From JAGDZR01 sp049115695 (GTDB lineage: Bacteria > Bacteroidota > Bacteroidia > Cytophagales > Cyclobacteriaceae): a stretch of 64,000 nt of DNA. The notes under the pieces are model-generated. The model was not told the origin of the DNA. It searched no databases and saw nothing but the letters and a program-made list of their open reading frames with translations. This document shows, in pieces, positions 24,080 to 33,193 of the stretch. The stretch spans positions 310,001 to 374,000 of the forward strand of contig JAGDZR010000007.1 in assembly GCA_049115695.1 (NCBI GenBank), read 5' to 3'. How positions within the stretch are numbered: the stretch's first letter is position 1; each line of letters opens with the position of its first letter. A program made the translations under genes and the position numbers.

Positions 24080-25309
24080 TCAAAACCTGGCTGCCATTAG
24101 CAAACTGAGGTCCTTGAAAGGTAAACCATACTTATTGGCCAGATATTGATTGGTAACACTGCCTTTGTAGGTATAAACACCCTTCATAAATCCCCTACTT
24201 GCAAAAATCATATCTTCCACACCTCCAACTTCTGACATGGTGAGTAGTATCGGCGTGAAGATATTTGAAATGGCCATCGAAGCGGTTCGCGGAACTCTGG
24301 ATGCAATATTTGGCACGCAATAGTGAATCACATCATAGGTCGTAAAAACAGGATTTTTGAGGGTTGTAGGATTGGATGTTTCGATGCATCCTCCCTGATC
24401 AATGCTTACATCTATCACAATTGATCCTGCTTTCATGCCAGCCACCATTTCCTCTGATACGATGATCCTGTTGCGTCCTTTTTCAGCCCTAATGGCCCCA
24501 ATGACTACATCCGCTTCTGCCACTGCTTTGCTTAGTGCGGTATGGTTAAAAGTTGCGGTATGTACCTGATGTCCGATCGCATGTTTTAATCTTCTCAGTT
24601 TGTAAATGTGATTGTCAAATATTTGGATATCGACTCCTAGCCCTATTGCCGCCCGGGCCGCATACTCACCAACTGTTCCTGCACCTATAATCACCACATT
24701 AGTTGGTGCTACACCAGTAACGCCTCCCAATATCACGCCCTGTCCGCCTTCAGCTGTTTTGCTCAAATACTCGGCTGCAATGAGCATTACACTGCTACCG
24801 GCAATTTCACTCATAGCACGCACAAATGGTAACCCTCCCACCTTATCTTCCAGGTACTCATAACCAATGGCTGTAATACGTTTACGTGAGAGCTCCTGAA
24901 GAAAATGTGTGTTTTGAGAGCCGGGTTGAAAAGCAGAAATTAAAGTAATTCCGGGCTTCATCATTTCGAGCTCATAGCTGGTGGGTGGCTCAACTTTCAA
25001 TACTATATTCGACTGAAAAACCTCTTTTCTGTCGTAAACGATTTTTGCCCCTGCTTCACTGTATTCCTGATCAGAGTAGTTTGATCCTTCTCCTGCTCGG
25101 GTTTCGACAATTATTTCATGTCCGTTATTCACGAGCAACTCGACTGATTCCGGTCTCAGCGCAACCCTATTCTCCTGCAAGGATGTTTCTAGCGGAACCG
25201 CGATCTGCAAAGACCTACTCCCCTTATGAGTTTTCAATGGTGCTTCCATTGGAAACAGCGCACTCTCCCTTGCCAAATCCGCAAGCCCTGAACTAATTTT
25301 CTCCGTCAT
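24080..25309 (-). CDS. ald: Alanine dehydrogenase
   Basis: This 409-residue enzyme (ATG at 25307-25309) converts L-alanine to pyruvate and ammonia with NAD+. Motifs seen are VPLETSLQENRVALRPESV at the N-terminus, the central nucleotide-binding VVIIGAGTVGEYAARAAIGLG with an acidic strand-2 end (QIFDNH), GSIVIDVSIDQGGC, and PNIASRVPRTASMAISN toward the C-terminus. It overlaps the end of tsaE by 17 bp, so the porX-tsaE-ald genes form one operon. Some Bacteroidota members are called Ald/PntAA-like; the single short chain and DVSIDQGG motif favour alanine dehydrogenase. Confidence 0.88.
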   Translation of the reverse strand: MTEKISSGLADLARESALFPMEAPLKTHKGSRSLQIAVPLETSLQENRVALRPESVELLVNNGHEIIVETRAGEGSNYSDQEYSEAGAKIVYDRKEVFQSNIVLKVEPPTSYELEMMKPGITLISAFQPGSQNTHFLQELSRKRITAIGYEYLEDKVGGLPFVRAMSEIAGSSVMLIAAEYLSKTAEGGQGVILGGVTGVAPTNVVIIGAGTVGEYAARAAIGLGVDIQIFDNHIYKLRRLKHAIGHQVHTATFNHTALSKAVAEADVVIGAIRAEKGRNRIIVSEEMVAGMKAGSIVIDVSIDQGGCIETSNPTTLKNPVFTTYDVIHYCVPNIASRVPRTASMAISNIFTPILLTMSEVGGVEDMIFASRGFMKGVYTYKGSVTNQYLANKYGLPFKDLSLLMAARF

Positions 25310-25715
25310 GCTCAACCAGCACTATTTCGCGTTGAAATTCACCTACTAATTTAATATTTATTTCCAGGTATCGATCAGGTAATAAATTTTTCACTAAATC
25401 CGGCCATTCGATTAGACACCTGTCACCTGTATAAAAGTATTCCTCCACTCCAACATCAACAGCCTCTGCTTCATTCTTAATTCTATAAAAATCAAAATGA
25501 AAAATAGCGTTCTCACGACCATCCAAGTATTCATTAACGATCGCAAAGCTGGGTGAACTCATTTCATCCTCCACACCTAGTTGTTCACAAATAGATTTGA
25601 TCAGAGTGGTCTTGCCTCCACCCATTTCAGCCTGAAATGCCCAAATGGTATATGCACTTCCCTTATCCAGCAACCACCTAGCAGCGCTTTCAATGTCATT
25701 ATAATGGTAGATCAA
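25293..25715 (-). CDS. tsaE: tRNA threonylcarbamoyladenosine biosynthesis ATPase TsaE
   Basis: This 140-residue protein has a P-loop variant FQAEMGGGKTTLIK at about residues 28-41, the conserved SSPSFAIVNEY (about 53-63), FHFDFYRIKNEAEA and a C-terminal LIEWPD. TsaE works with TsaB and TsaD to make the t6A base on tRNAs that read ANN codons. The start is TTG (25713-25715), overlapping the porX stop TGA by three bases (TTGA), and no in-frame ATG precedes the P-loop. Translation is thus probably coupled to porX upstream and to ald downstream. Confidence 0.9.
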   Translation of the reverse strand: MIYHYNDIESAARWLLDKGSAYTIWAFQAEMGGGKTTLIKSICEQLGVEDEMSSPSFAIVNEYLDGRENAIFHFDFYRIKNEAEAVDVGVEEYFYTGDRCLIEWPDLVKNLLPDRYLEINIKLVGEFQREIVLVEHDGEN

Positions 25716-27262
25716 CTCTTCGACTTTAAGGTAATCAAAGGAACAATGATCTCTTCCATGCTTATACCCCCATGTTGAAAGGTGTCCCGATAGTGATTGA
25801 CATAGTGATTGTAATTATTGGGATACACAAAATAGGCGTCCTGACAAGCAAAGGCATATGCAGTGCTCACATTCAACTTGGGTAATCCAATGCTGTCAGG
25901 GTTTCTGGTGAAGTAAACTTTTTTCTCATCGAAATCAAGGTTTCTACCCTGCTTAAATCTAAGATTGGTATTGGTCGTGCGGTCTCCCACGATCTTCTCG
26001 GGGTTATTCACTCTCACTGTTCCATGATCAGTAGTGATGACTACTTTGACTTTACGTGCACTCAACTCTTTCAAAAGATCATTGAGGGACGAATGTGAAA
26101 ACCAACTCTTTGTGAGTGATCGATATGCTGATTCATCAGGAGCTAATTCTCGGATCATATGCATATCCGTTCTTGCATGTGAAAGCATGTCGACAAAGTT
26201 GTAAACGATGGCATTGATGTCATTATCGAAAAGCGCACTTACATTTTCCACCAGCGACTTACCATCCTTCGCTTTGATAATCTTATGGTAGCTCATCTTT
26301 CCTGCAATCCCCTTGTCTTTGAGATTGGCATCCAATAGCTCCTTCTCAAAATTATTCTTTGGGTCATCAGTATCTTCCCCCACCCAATATGCTGGCATTT
26401 TTTCGGAAATTTCCAACGGAGTGAGTCCGGCAAAAAGTGCGTTTCGTGCATACGAAGTAGTTGTCGGCAGGATGGAATAATAGTATTCCTTTTCTTCCAA
26501 TTCGAAGAATTTTAAGATCTCTGGTTCCAGAATTTCCCATTGATCATATCGCAAATTATCTATGACTATTAAAAACACAGGGTCATTTTCGACCAGAGGA
26601 AAAACCTTTTTATCTAAAACTTGATGAGAAAGCATAGGCGCATGATCATCACCGTTCATCCAATCCTCATAATTGCCAGTCAAGAACCTGGTAAACTTTT
26701 GGTTAGCCTCAGTTTTCTGCATTTCAAGTATTTCGCGCATACTCTTCTCTTCTGTCTGATCGATGCTCAATTCCCAAAACACAAGTTTCCGATAGAGTTC
26801 CGCCCATTCATTTGCAGTGAGGTCAGCTCCTAATGCATCACTGAGATTAGTAAATTCCTGCCGATAGTCCTGATTGGTTTTTTCCGTGATCAACCGTTCA
26901 TTATCCAGCAACTTCTTGGCGGACATCAAAATTTGATTCGGATTGAGTGGCTTAATCAGGTAATCAGCAATCTTCGAACCTATTGCTTCCTCCATGATGT
27001 GCTCTTCCTCACTTTTGGTAATCATTACCACGGGTAGACTCGGAAACTTAGCTTTAATAGCTGTCAGAGTTTCCAATCCGCTCATGCCCGGCATATTCTC
27101 ATCCAGAAAGACCAAATCAAATGATGTTTCATCCACCTTATCCAAAGCATCAACTCCACTCTTCACTGCTATTATTTCGTATCCTTTGTCCTCCAAAAAA
27201 AGAATATGAGGTTTTAACAGGTCGATTTCATCATCAGCCCATAGTATCCTGTTCTTATGCAT
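25712..27262 (-). CDS. porX: PorX-type response regulator with PglZ domain
   Basis: This 516-residue protein opens with a receiver domain: RILWADDEIDLL, phosphoacceptor Asp 54 in LVFLDENMPG, and Lys 104 in ADYLIKPLN. After a helical linker the C-terminal half is a PglZ/alkaline-phosphatase-like domain (PVFLIVIDNLRYDQWEILE, FSATTTSYARNAL-like TTTSYARNALFAGL, then VVITTDHGTVRVNNP and QHGGISMEE). PorX pairs with PorY to control the type IX secretion system and its phosphatase-like domain cleaves cyclic oligonucleotides in studied relatives. It heads the porX-tsaE-ald operon. A T9SS plug gene lies 15 kb away. Confidence 0.93.
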   Translation of the reverse strand: MHKNRILWADDEIDLLKPHILFLEDKGYEIIAVKSGVDALDKVDETSFDLVFLDENMPGMSGLETLTAIKAKFPSLPVVMITKSEEEHIMEEAIGSKIADYLIKPLNPNQILMSAKKLLDNERLITEKTNQDYRQEFTNLSDALGADLTANEWAELYRKLVFWELSIDQTEEKSMREILEMQKTEANQKFTRFLTGNYEDWMNGDDHAPMLSHQVLDKKVFPLVENDPVFLIVIDNLRYDQWEILEPEILKFFELEEKEYYYSILPTTTSYARNALFAGLTPLEISEKMPAYWVGEDTDDPKNNFEKELLDANLKDKGIAGKMSYHKIIKAKDGKSLVENVSALFDNDINAIVYNFVDMLSHARTDMHMIRELAPDESAYRSLTKSWFSHSSLNDLLKELSARKVKVVITTDHGTVRVNNPEKIVGDRTTNTNLRFKQGRNLDFDEKKVYFTRNPDSIGLPKLNVSTAYAFACQDAYFVYPNNYNHYVNHYRDTFQHGGISMEEIIVPLITLKSKS

Positions 27263-27339
27263 TATTTTAGCTTCATCACAATCTCAAAAAACAATATTCC
27301 GAAGTTACGGGAAGTATTGAAAACTTTGATTGTTTAAGC

Positions 27340-28584
27340 TTGATCTCTGTGAACAAAAAGAAGATACTTAACGATCCGGTCTATGGGTTTATCAACATCC
27401 CAAATGATCTCCTATATGACATTATCCAGCACCGCTATTTTCAGCGGTTGAGACGAATCAAACAGCTCGGCCTGTCAGACTATGTCTATCCAGGTGCGCT
27501 GCATACACGCTTTCACCATGCCCTAGGCGCGACTTACCTAATGGGTGAGGCCCTAGATACCCTAAGATCAAAAGGACACATGATCTTTGATGCAGAATAC
27601 GAAGCGGCCCTGATTGCTATTCTGCTACATGATATTGGGCATGGGCCTTTTTCTCACACGCTTGAATTTAGTTTATTCAATAATGTCCATCACGAACAAA
27701 TCACCAAATGGACAATGAAAAGACTGAATAAGGAATTTGGTGGACGACTAGATCTAGCCATCGAAATATATGAAGGCAAGTATCCTCGAAAGTTTCTAAC
27801 CCAATTGGTATCCAGCCAGCTGGATGTCGATCGCCTCGATTACCTTAAACGTGATTGCTTTTTCACCGGCGTACATGAGGGGACCATTGGAGCTGAACGA
27901 ATTATCAAGATGCTCAACGTAGTGAATGACGAGCTCGTGGTTGAAGAAAAAGGTCTTTACAGTATCGAGAGCTTCCTGAGTGCCCGTCGAATTATGTATT
28001 GGCAGGTCTATCTGCACAAAACGTCTATCAGCGCTGAAAAAATGCTTATCGAACTAATTCGTCGAGCAAAGACATTGACGCAAGCAGGCGAGGACATTCT
28101 CGCAACTCCAGCTTTTTCAATTTTCCTGGAGCGACAAATTTCTGCTTCCGATTTTGAAGAGGACCCTGATCTGCTCGACATTTTCATGACCATGGATGAC
28201 ACAGATATTTGGGGTTCCATAAAATTCTGGACATCACATGAGGATCCTGTATTGAGAATTCTCAGCAATGGATTGCTTCATAGAAAGCTATTCAAAATAC
28301 AGTTTCTGGATGTACCAGCCAATAATAAGATCATCTCCGAAATGAATCAGAAAGTTGGAACGGAATACCAACTTGATAGCGAGTACACCAAGTATCTTGT
28401 TACGCATGGAAGTGTAAGTAATGCAGGATACATTGCCAAAGGTGAGAGCATTAACATTCTAAAGAAAGATGGACGTGTTATCGATGTGGCAGAGGCCGTA
28501 GATCTACCTAATATCAAAGCCATTAGCAAAATCGTAGAGAAGCACTACCTATGCTGGCCTAAAGACGTATCTTTGATTATTTGA
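27340..28584 (+). CDS. HD-domain phosphohydrolase (dGTPase/SAMHD1-like family)
   Basis: This 414-residue protein has the HD signature: HTRFHHALGATYLM with the first His ligand at about 59-60, then LLHDIGHGPFSHTLE (His-Asp at 97-98), and a later Asp in SQLDVDRLDYLKRDCFF. This order is typical of dNTP triphosphohydrolase-like HD proteins that remove phosphates from (deoxy)nucleotides. The substrate is not determined. No ATG precedes the conserved DPVYGFINIP: the start is TTG at 27340 or GTG at 27349. It leads by 19 bp into lpxD and may be co-transcribed with the lipid A genes. Confidence 0.85.
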   Translation: MISVNKKKILNDPVYGFINIPNDLLYDIIQHRYFQRLRRIKQLGLSDYVYPGALHTRFHHALGATYLMGEALDTLRSKGHMIFDAEYEAALIAILLHDIGHGPFSHTLEFSLFNNVHHEQITKWTMKRLNKEFGGRLDLAIEIYEGKYPRKFLTQLVSSQLDVDRLDYLKRDCFFTGVHEGTIGAERIIKMLNVVNDELVVEEKGLYSIESFLSARRIMYWQVYLHKTSISAEKMLIELIRRAKTLTQAGEDILATPAFSIFLERQISASDFEEDPDLLDIFMTMDDTDIWGSIKFWTSHEDPVLRILSNGLLHRKLFKIQFLDVPANNKIISEMNQKVGTEYQLDSEYTKYLVTHGSVSNAGYIAKGESINILKKDGRVIDVAEAVDLPNIKAISKIVEKHYLCWPKDVSLII

Positions 28585-28603
28585 GGTCGAAAAGAACTAA
28601 CAG

Positions 28604-29641
28604 GTGATTCAACTATCAGTCACTCAAGTCGCAAGCTTACTTGATGGAGCAGTAGAAGGTGATGAAAATGCTATTGTAAATACCATTAGCCCCCTTGATG
28701 AGGCCGCTCAAGGAGCTATTACATTTTTCCATAATCCAAAATATGAACATCTGTTGTATGCCTCTCAGGCGTCAGTGATAATCATAAGCAAAGATTTCAA
28801 ACCCAAACAAACATTAACACCTACGTTGATTCGGGTAAATGATCCGTATCTGAGCTTTACCCTGCTGCTTGGTGAATATCAAAAACTGACTGCTCTGAAA
28901 AAAGAAGGCATTGAGCAACCTAGTTTTATTTCTGCGACTGCCTCTATTGGTCGACAACCCTATGTTGGCGCTTTCGCCTACATTGGGGACAATGTAACAA
29001 TCGGCAATAACACTAAAATTTATCCCCATGCTTATATAGGAGACAACAGTACCATTGGAGATCATTCGATCGTTCGATCTGGAGTGAAAATCTACGAAGA
29101 TTCTGTCATTGGTAATTACTGTATCATTCACTCAGGCGCAATTATCGGCAGTGATGGTTTTGGTTTTGCACCGCAAGTAGATGGCTCATATGCTAAAACT
29201 CCTCAAATTGGAAAGGTAATCATAGAAGACCATGTCGAAATTGGGGCAAATACAGTGGTAGACTGTGCCACTTTTGATGCAACCATCATTAAGGAAGGAG
29301 TCAAGCTAGACAATCTGATCCAGGTAGCCCATAATGTTGAAATTGGCAAGCATACAGTAATTGCTGCCCAAGTTGGTATTGCAGGGAGTACCAAAATTGG
29401 AAACAACTGCGTTATTGGTGGTCAAGCTGGCATTGCCGGTCATATATCCATTGCTGATAGCACCAAAATACAGGCTCAATCCGGGGTAGCCAAAGCACAG
29501 AAACCGGGACAGATATTGTACGGATCACCCGCAATTGATTATGGTCAGTACTTAAGGTCTTACACAGTTTTCAAAAGACTTCCGGACATGCTGAAAAGGA
29601 TCGAAGAACTTGAGGAAAAAGTTCTAAATTTGGATACTTGA
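28604..29641 (+). CDS. lpxD: UDP-3-O-(3-hydroxyacyl)glucosamine N-acyltransferase
   Basis: This 345-residue enzyme adds the second acyl chain in lipid A synthesis. It has the N-terminal uridine-binding domain (about 1-100, including AQGAITFFHNPKYEHLLY) and a long left-handed beta-helix of hexapeptide repeats. The family motif IGSDGFGFAPQVDGSYAKT appears at about 178-196, followed by the catalytic-site region NLIQVAHNVEIGKHTVIA. The C-terminus is a helix (MLKRIEELEEKVLNL). The start is GTG at 28604-28606. It is the first gene of the lpxD-lpxC-lpxA cluster, whose genes follow at 14-40 bp spacing. Confidence 0.96.
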   Translation: MIQLSVTQVASLLDGAVEGDENAIVNTISPLDEAAQGAITFFHNPKYEHLLYASQASVIIISKDFKPKQTLTPTLIRVNDPYLSFTLLLGEYQKLTALKKEGIEQPSFISATASIGRQPYVGAFAYIGDNVTIGNNTKIYPHAYIGDNSTIGDHSIVRSGVKIYEDSVIGNYCIIHSGAIIGSDGFGFAPQVDGSYAKTPQIGKVIIEDHVEIGANTVVDCATFDATIIKEGVKLDNLIQVAHNVEIGKHTVIAAQVGIAGSTKIGNNCVIGGQAGIAGHISIADSTKIQAQSGVAKAQKPGQILYGSPAIDYGQYLRSYTVFKRLPDMLKRIEELEEKVLNLDT

Positions 29642-29681
29642 CCTCTTACCTAATTTGCTAATCCCAGTCATTGACAGACCC

Positions 29682-30641
29682 ATGAAGTTTAACCAACATA
29701 CGATTGAGACAACATCAACTGTCTCTGGCATTGGGTTGCACACCGGGGTAATGAGCAAGATGATATTTACGCCAGCACCCATCAATCACGGTATTAAATT
29801 TCAAAGAACTGATCTCGATGGAGGTCCCACAATATCCGCGGATATTGACAATGTGGTGGATACCTCACGTGGAACCACCATTGAACAACATGGGGCTAAA
29901 GTCTATACTGTAGAACATACATTGGCCGCATTGGTTGGACTTGAGATTGACAATGTGTTGATCAAAATTAACGGACCAGAGCCCCCAATAATGGATGGCA
30001 GTGCACGATTACTGATGGACCAACTACTAAAAGCTGGTTTATTTGAACAAAATGCACCAAGAAAGTTCATCGAAGTGCCCGTTCCTTTTAGTTATCGCGA
30101 TGCGTCCAATCAAACCCTTATCAACATTTCACCATCCACCGATTATTCACTAAACGTAAGCATTGACTACAATTCGGAAACATTGGGTATTCAGGAAGCT
30201 GAACTTAACCAAATATCGAACTTTTACGAATCAATCAGTAACGCCCGAACATTTTGTTTTTTACACGAAATAGAGATGCTGTTCAAAACTGGATTGATTA
30301 AAGGGGGTGACCTATCCAATGCAGTAGTGATTGTTGATCGGGAAATAGAAGACCGAGAAATGGATCAACTGGCTAATTTGCTAGGGAAGGAAAAAATTAC
30401 TGTAAAAAAATCAGGCGTTTTAAATGACACTTCATTCAGGTTTGAAAATGAAGCAGCAAGGCACAAATTGCTGGATTTAGTAGGTGACCTGGCGCTTTTG
30501 GGTGGGCCACTAAGAGGGCATATTTCGGCAAATCGGCCGGGTCATACGTCCAATGTTCAATTTGCCCGAGAGCTCAAAGCTTATCTTAAAAATCTGGAAG
30601 GTAGTGTTAAACCTGATGTAAACGCCAAGGTTGGAATATGA
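29682..30641 (+). CDS. lpxC: UDP-3-O-acyl-N-acetylglucosamine deacetylase, without FabZ domain
   Basis: This 319-residue protein (ATG at 29682) carries out the committed step of lipid A synthesis. Visible motifs are TVSGIGLHTGV, VEHTLAALVGLEIDN with a zinc-ligand His, GGDLSNAVVI, KLLDLVGDLALLGGP and GHISANRPGHTSN near the end. In most Bacteroidota LpxC is fused to FabZ in a chain of about 465 residues. Here the chain stops after the LpxC domain and lpxA begins 14 bases later, so no FabZ part exists at this site. An upstream TTG at 29655 was not chosen because MKFNQHTIETTS is the usual N-terminus. Confidence 0.94.
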   Translation: MKFNQHTIETTSTVSGIGLHTGVMSKMIFTPAPINHGIKFQRTDLDGGPTISADIDNVVDTSRGTTIEQHGAKVYTVEHTLAALVGLEIDNVLIKINGPEPPIMDGSARLLMDQLLKAGLFEQNAPRKFIEVPVPFSYRDASNQTLINISPSTDYSLNVSIDYNSETLGIQEAELNQISNFYESISNARTFCFLHEIEMLFKTGLIKGGDLSNAVVIVDREIEDREMDQLANLLGKEKITVKKSGVLNDTSFRFENEAARHKLLDLVGDLALLGGPLRGHISANRPGHTSNVQFARELKAYLKNLEGSVKPDVNAKVGI

Positions 30642-30654
30642 TAAATAGGCACAT

Positions 30655-31431
30655 ATGATCAGTCCACAAGCGCATGTACATCCTGAAGCAAGTGTTGGAC
30701 TGAATACTACTATTGAACCTTTCGCATTTATTGACAAGGATGTGAACATCGGTGAAAATTGCTGGATTGGTCCCAATGCATGCATATTTGAAGGTGCAAG
30801 AATTGGTGACGGTTGTAGGATTTTCCCAGGTGCTCAAATCTCCTGTGAACCGCAGGACATGAAATACAATGGGGAAAAAACAACCACCATCATTGGAGAC
30901 AATACTGACATCCGGGAGTTTGTGACGCTATCAAGAGGTACCGGCGATAGAATGCAAACACGCATTGGCTCCAATTGCTTACTTATGTCATACGTACACA
31001 TTGCGCATGATTGTATTGTCAAAAATCACGCTATCATTTCCAACGCTGTACAGGTTGCTGGGCATGCTACGATTGGTGAACATACTGTCATAGGTGGAAC
31101 AGCAGCAGTTCGTCAATTTGTGAACATTGGCGCTCATGTGATGATAGCAGGTGGATCATTGGTACGCAAAGACATTCCTCCTTTCGTGTTTGCTGCTCGC
31201 GAACCTCTATCATATAATGGTATCAATGCAATAGGACTTAAAAGGCGAGGCTTTACGACCAACCAGCTCAATGAACTGCAGGAGATCTATCGCATCATCT
31301 ATCTCAGTGATCTGAACATTACCAAGGCCATTGCGAAAATCAATGAAGAATACAAAGAGTCCGACTTTAAAGACACGATCGTAAACTTCATTCAGGAATC
31401 AGAGCGGGGTATTATGAAAGGGATGGATTGA
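30655..31431 (+). CDS. lpxA: Acyl-[ACP]-UDP-N-acetylglucosamine O-acyltransferase
   Basis: This 258-residue hexapeptide-repeat enzyme catalyses the first step of lipid A synthesis. Repeats begin at ISPQAHVHPEASVGLNTTIE, and the catalytic loop SYVHIAHDCIVKNHAIISN (about 111-129) contains the active His; EHTVIGGTAAVRQFVNIG follows. The C-terminal part is helical and ends with ESERGIMKGMD. The stop overlaps the ATG of the ABC ATPase gene by one base (TGATG), indicating coupling. Confidence 0.96.
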   Translation: MISPQAHVHPEASVGLNTTIEPFAFIDKDVNIGENCWIGPNACIFEGARIGDGCRIFPGAQISCEPQDMKYNGEKTTTIIGDNTDIREFVTLSRGTGDRMQTRIGSNCLLMSYVHIAHDCIVKNHAIISNAVQVAGHATIGEHTVIGGTAAVRQFVNIGAHVMIAGGSLVRKDIPPFVFAAREPLSYNGINAIGLKRRGFTTNQLNELQEIYRIIYLSDLNITKAIAKINEEYKESDFKDTIVNFIQESERGIMKGMD

Positions 31432-32042
31432 TGAGAATTTTAGCTGATAACATTGGTAAGAAATTCAATAAAGAGTGGATATTCCGAAAGCTCTCATTTG
31501 ACATCCCGTCAAAGGACCACATGGTACTTACCGGACCAAACGGTAGCGGAAAAAGCACTTTACTAAAAATTATCAGTTCTATTACAGAACCATCTGAGGG
31601 ATTCGTTTTGTTCAACAACAATACAACTGAGTTAGACATTGGAGTAGTCTCGTTCGCTGCACCTTATCAAAACCTGATCGAGGAACTTACCTTATCAGAG
31701 CATCTGCATTTTCATTTCACTTTTAAAAAACCCAGCCTTGAGCTTAAGGAAATAGCCGATAGAGCTGGATTGACTACTGCTTGGGATAAACCGGTAGCTG
31801 ATTTTTCCTCAGGAATGAAACAGCGACTCAAACTAGCCCTGGCTATGTACACTCAAAGTGACCTGCTATTGCTGGATGAGCCCACCGCCAACATGGATCA
31901 AACTGGGATAGATTGGTATCGAAATGAAATTAATGAAATAATTAACACAAAGACGATAATTATCGCATCAAACCAACGTTACGAATATGATTTTTTAAGC
32001 AATGTTTTGAATATTTCAGAATTTAGTTATTCAAGAAAATAG
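31431..32042 (+). CDS. ABC transporter ATP-binding protein
   Basis: This 203-residue protein contains Walker A GPNGSGKSTLLK (about 35-46), the signature FSSGMKQRLKLAL (about 125-137) and Walker B LLLLDEPTANMD (about 146-157). It has no membrane part. Its gene is coupled to lpxA, so it may belong to an envelope-lipid export or modification system, but no permease is adjacent. I chose the ATG at 31431 overlapping the lpxA stop rather than the TTG one codon upstream. Transport substrate unknown. Confidence 0.88.
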   Translation: MRILADNIGKKFNKEWIFRKLSFDIPSKDHMVLTGPNGSGKSTLLKIISSITEPSEGFVLFNNNTTELDIGVVSFAAPYQNLIEELTLSEHLHFHFTFKKPSLELKEIADRAGLTTAWDKPVADFSSGMKQRLKLALAMYTQSDLLLLDEPTANMDQTGIDWYRNEINEIINTKTIIIASNQRYEYDFLSNVLNISEFSYSRK

Positions 32043-32074
32043 GTGAAGCAGCGTAATTAATCATGAAAAAATCA

Positions 32075-32082
32075 TATTTTTG
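32075..32082 (+). promoter_or_regulatory. Candidate -7 promoter box (TAnnTTTG)
   Basis: The octamer tatttttg fits the Bacteroidota -7 consensus TAnnTTTG and lies 51 bases upstream of the ATG of the 164-residue lipoprotein gene. No clear TTTG sits about 19 bases further upstream, so the match is partial. Confidence 0.4.
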
Positions 32083-32133
32083 ATTCATTCTTAATCTATT
32101 ACAACAACTACAAAATTTAATCTACAACCAATT

Positions 32134-32628
32134 ATGAAGCACGTACTTAACTTACTGACAGTCGCTGCTGTGTTTTCACTAGCTGTCTTGATTAGCTGCA
32201 AAGGAGGAGATGATGGGCCAGAACCAGAAGATCCAATTGGAAAGGACAAGGCTGAGGCTATGGCCTCTGCTACTTGGGTTCCTTCGAGTGTTACAAATGC
32301 AGGTACTCCTAGAGAAGAGTGGTCAGAATTTACTTTGACATTCTCAGCGAACGCTGGTTTTACAGGCGGTACTTACGCAACGGAGGGATATCCTTCTGAA
32401 GATGCTGACAACCTGGTATGGAAAGGCAATGGTACGTGGGAGTTTGGCACCAACGGAGACGGTGAAGTTGACATAAACACGATATACAAGGATGGGGATA
32501 CGGATAATGCATTGAGCGTTACAGTTTCTTCAGGAGCAAGTTTGAATGTCGCATTTGACGTACCAGATCCAAATAATAGAGCAGAAGGGTTCTATGGAGA
32601 GTGGGTTTTCAATATGGGACCACAGTAA
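32134..32628 (+). CDS. Small lipoprotein of unknown function
   Basis: This 164-residue protein begins with a lipoprotein signal (AAVFSLAVLISCKGGDDG). The lipobox LISC is followed by an acidic Gly/Asp/Pro tether, the Bacteroidota surface-export pattern. The body (about 40-160) looks like a compact beta-sandwich with ATWVPSSVTNAG and EEWSEFTLTFSANAGF, as seen in small unannotated lipoproteins of marine Bacteroidota. No enzymatic motif is present. It is transcribed alone and ends in a strong terminator 22 bases after the stop. Confidence 0.65.
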   Translation: MKHVLNLLTVAAVFSLAVLISCKGGDDGPEPEDPIGKDKAEAMASATWVPSSVTNAGTPREEWSEFTLTFSANAGFTGGTYATEGYPSEDADNLVWKGNGTWEFGTNGDGEVDINTIYKDGDTDNALSVTVSSGASLNVAFDVPDPNNRAEGFYGEWVFNMGPQ

Positions 32629-32650
32629 AATACAAAGACATAACATGAAG

Positions 32651-32683
32651 AAATAGGATAGCTGAACAAGCTATCCTATTTTT
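32651..32683 (+). terminator. Strong rho-independent terminator of the lipoprotein gene
   Basis: Perfect 13-bp stem, arms 32651-32663 and 32669-32681, loop gaaca, with T-run 32679-32683. Confidence 0.92.
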
Positions 32684-32692
32684 GTATCTGAT

Positions 32693-33193
32693 ATGTTACA
32701 GCAATCATTCGATCACGATAGGAACTACATTGTCAAGCAAATGCAACAGGATATGCAGTTGGACTTGTCCAATCTTGCCATCCAAAGAGCTGTTGACAAC
32801 TACCTGGCATATGAAAACCCGATGGGGTTGATTGATGATTTCGTATTACAGCTACAGAATATAAAGCAATTCAATACGGATTTTCTGAAAGAATTCTACT
32901 TCACTGCCGCAAGTCTGTTCCGGTTCCTATACATTGACAATCAGCTTGAATTTGTTTGGGATGGAAGATCACAATACGAAAAATATCAGGATGACTGGTC
33001 CAATACTTTTCTGAGTTGGATTGATAAATTCCATAACACCCGATCTTTCTCAAAAATTATCTTGAAAGGAGCTGTACTTCATCAAGATCAAAGAACAGAG
33101 TTCTTGCAGAATAGCTTAATCAGAATATTACTATCAGAATTTAAGGTGAAGCGCTCAACAAAGGGCACCATTATTAAAGCCAAAGCTGCCTAG
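32693..33193 (+). CDS. Hypothetical 166-residue cytoplasmic protein
   Basis: The sequence is soluble and mostly helical (DRNYIVKQMQQDMQLDLSN, AVDNYLAYENPMGLIDD), followed by aromatic segments (EFYFTAASLFRFLYIDN) and a basic C-terminus (KRSTKGTIIKAKAA). I find no motif of a known family. The gene starts 9 bases after a strong terminator, so it must have its own promoter inside or just downstream of that hairpin. It converges with the acylphosphatase gene, overlapping by four bases. Confidence 0.5.
   Translation: MLQQSFDHDRNYIVKQMQQDMQLDLSNLAIQRAVDNYLAYENPMGLIDDFVLQLQNIKQFNTDFLKEFYFTAASLFRFLYIDNQLEFVWDGRSQYEKYQDDWSNTFLSWIDKFHNTRSFSKIILKGAVLHQDQRTEFLQNSLIRILLSEFKVKRSTKGTIIKAKAA

Noticed and set aside
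25712..27262. PorX considered as a plain NtrC-type response regulator
   Set aside because: There is no AAA+ or DNA-binding domain after the receiver; the C-terminal half has alkaline-phosphatase-like PglZ motifs.
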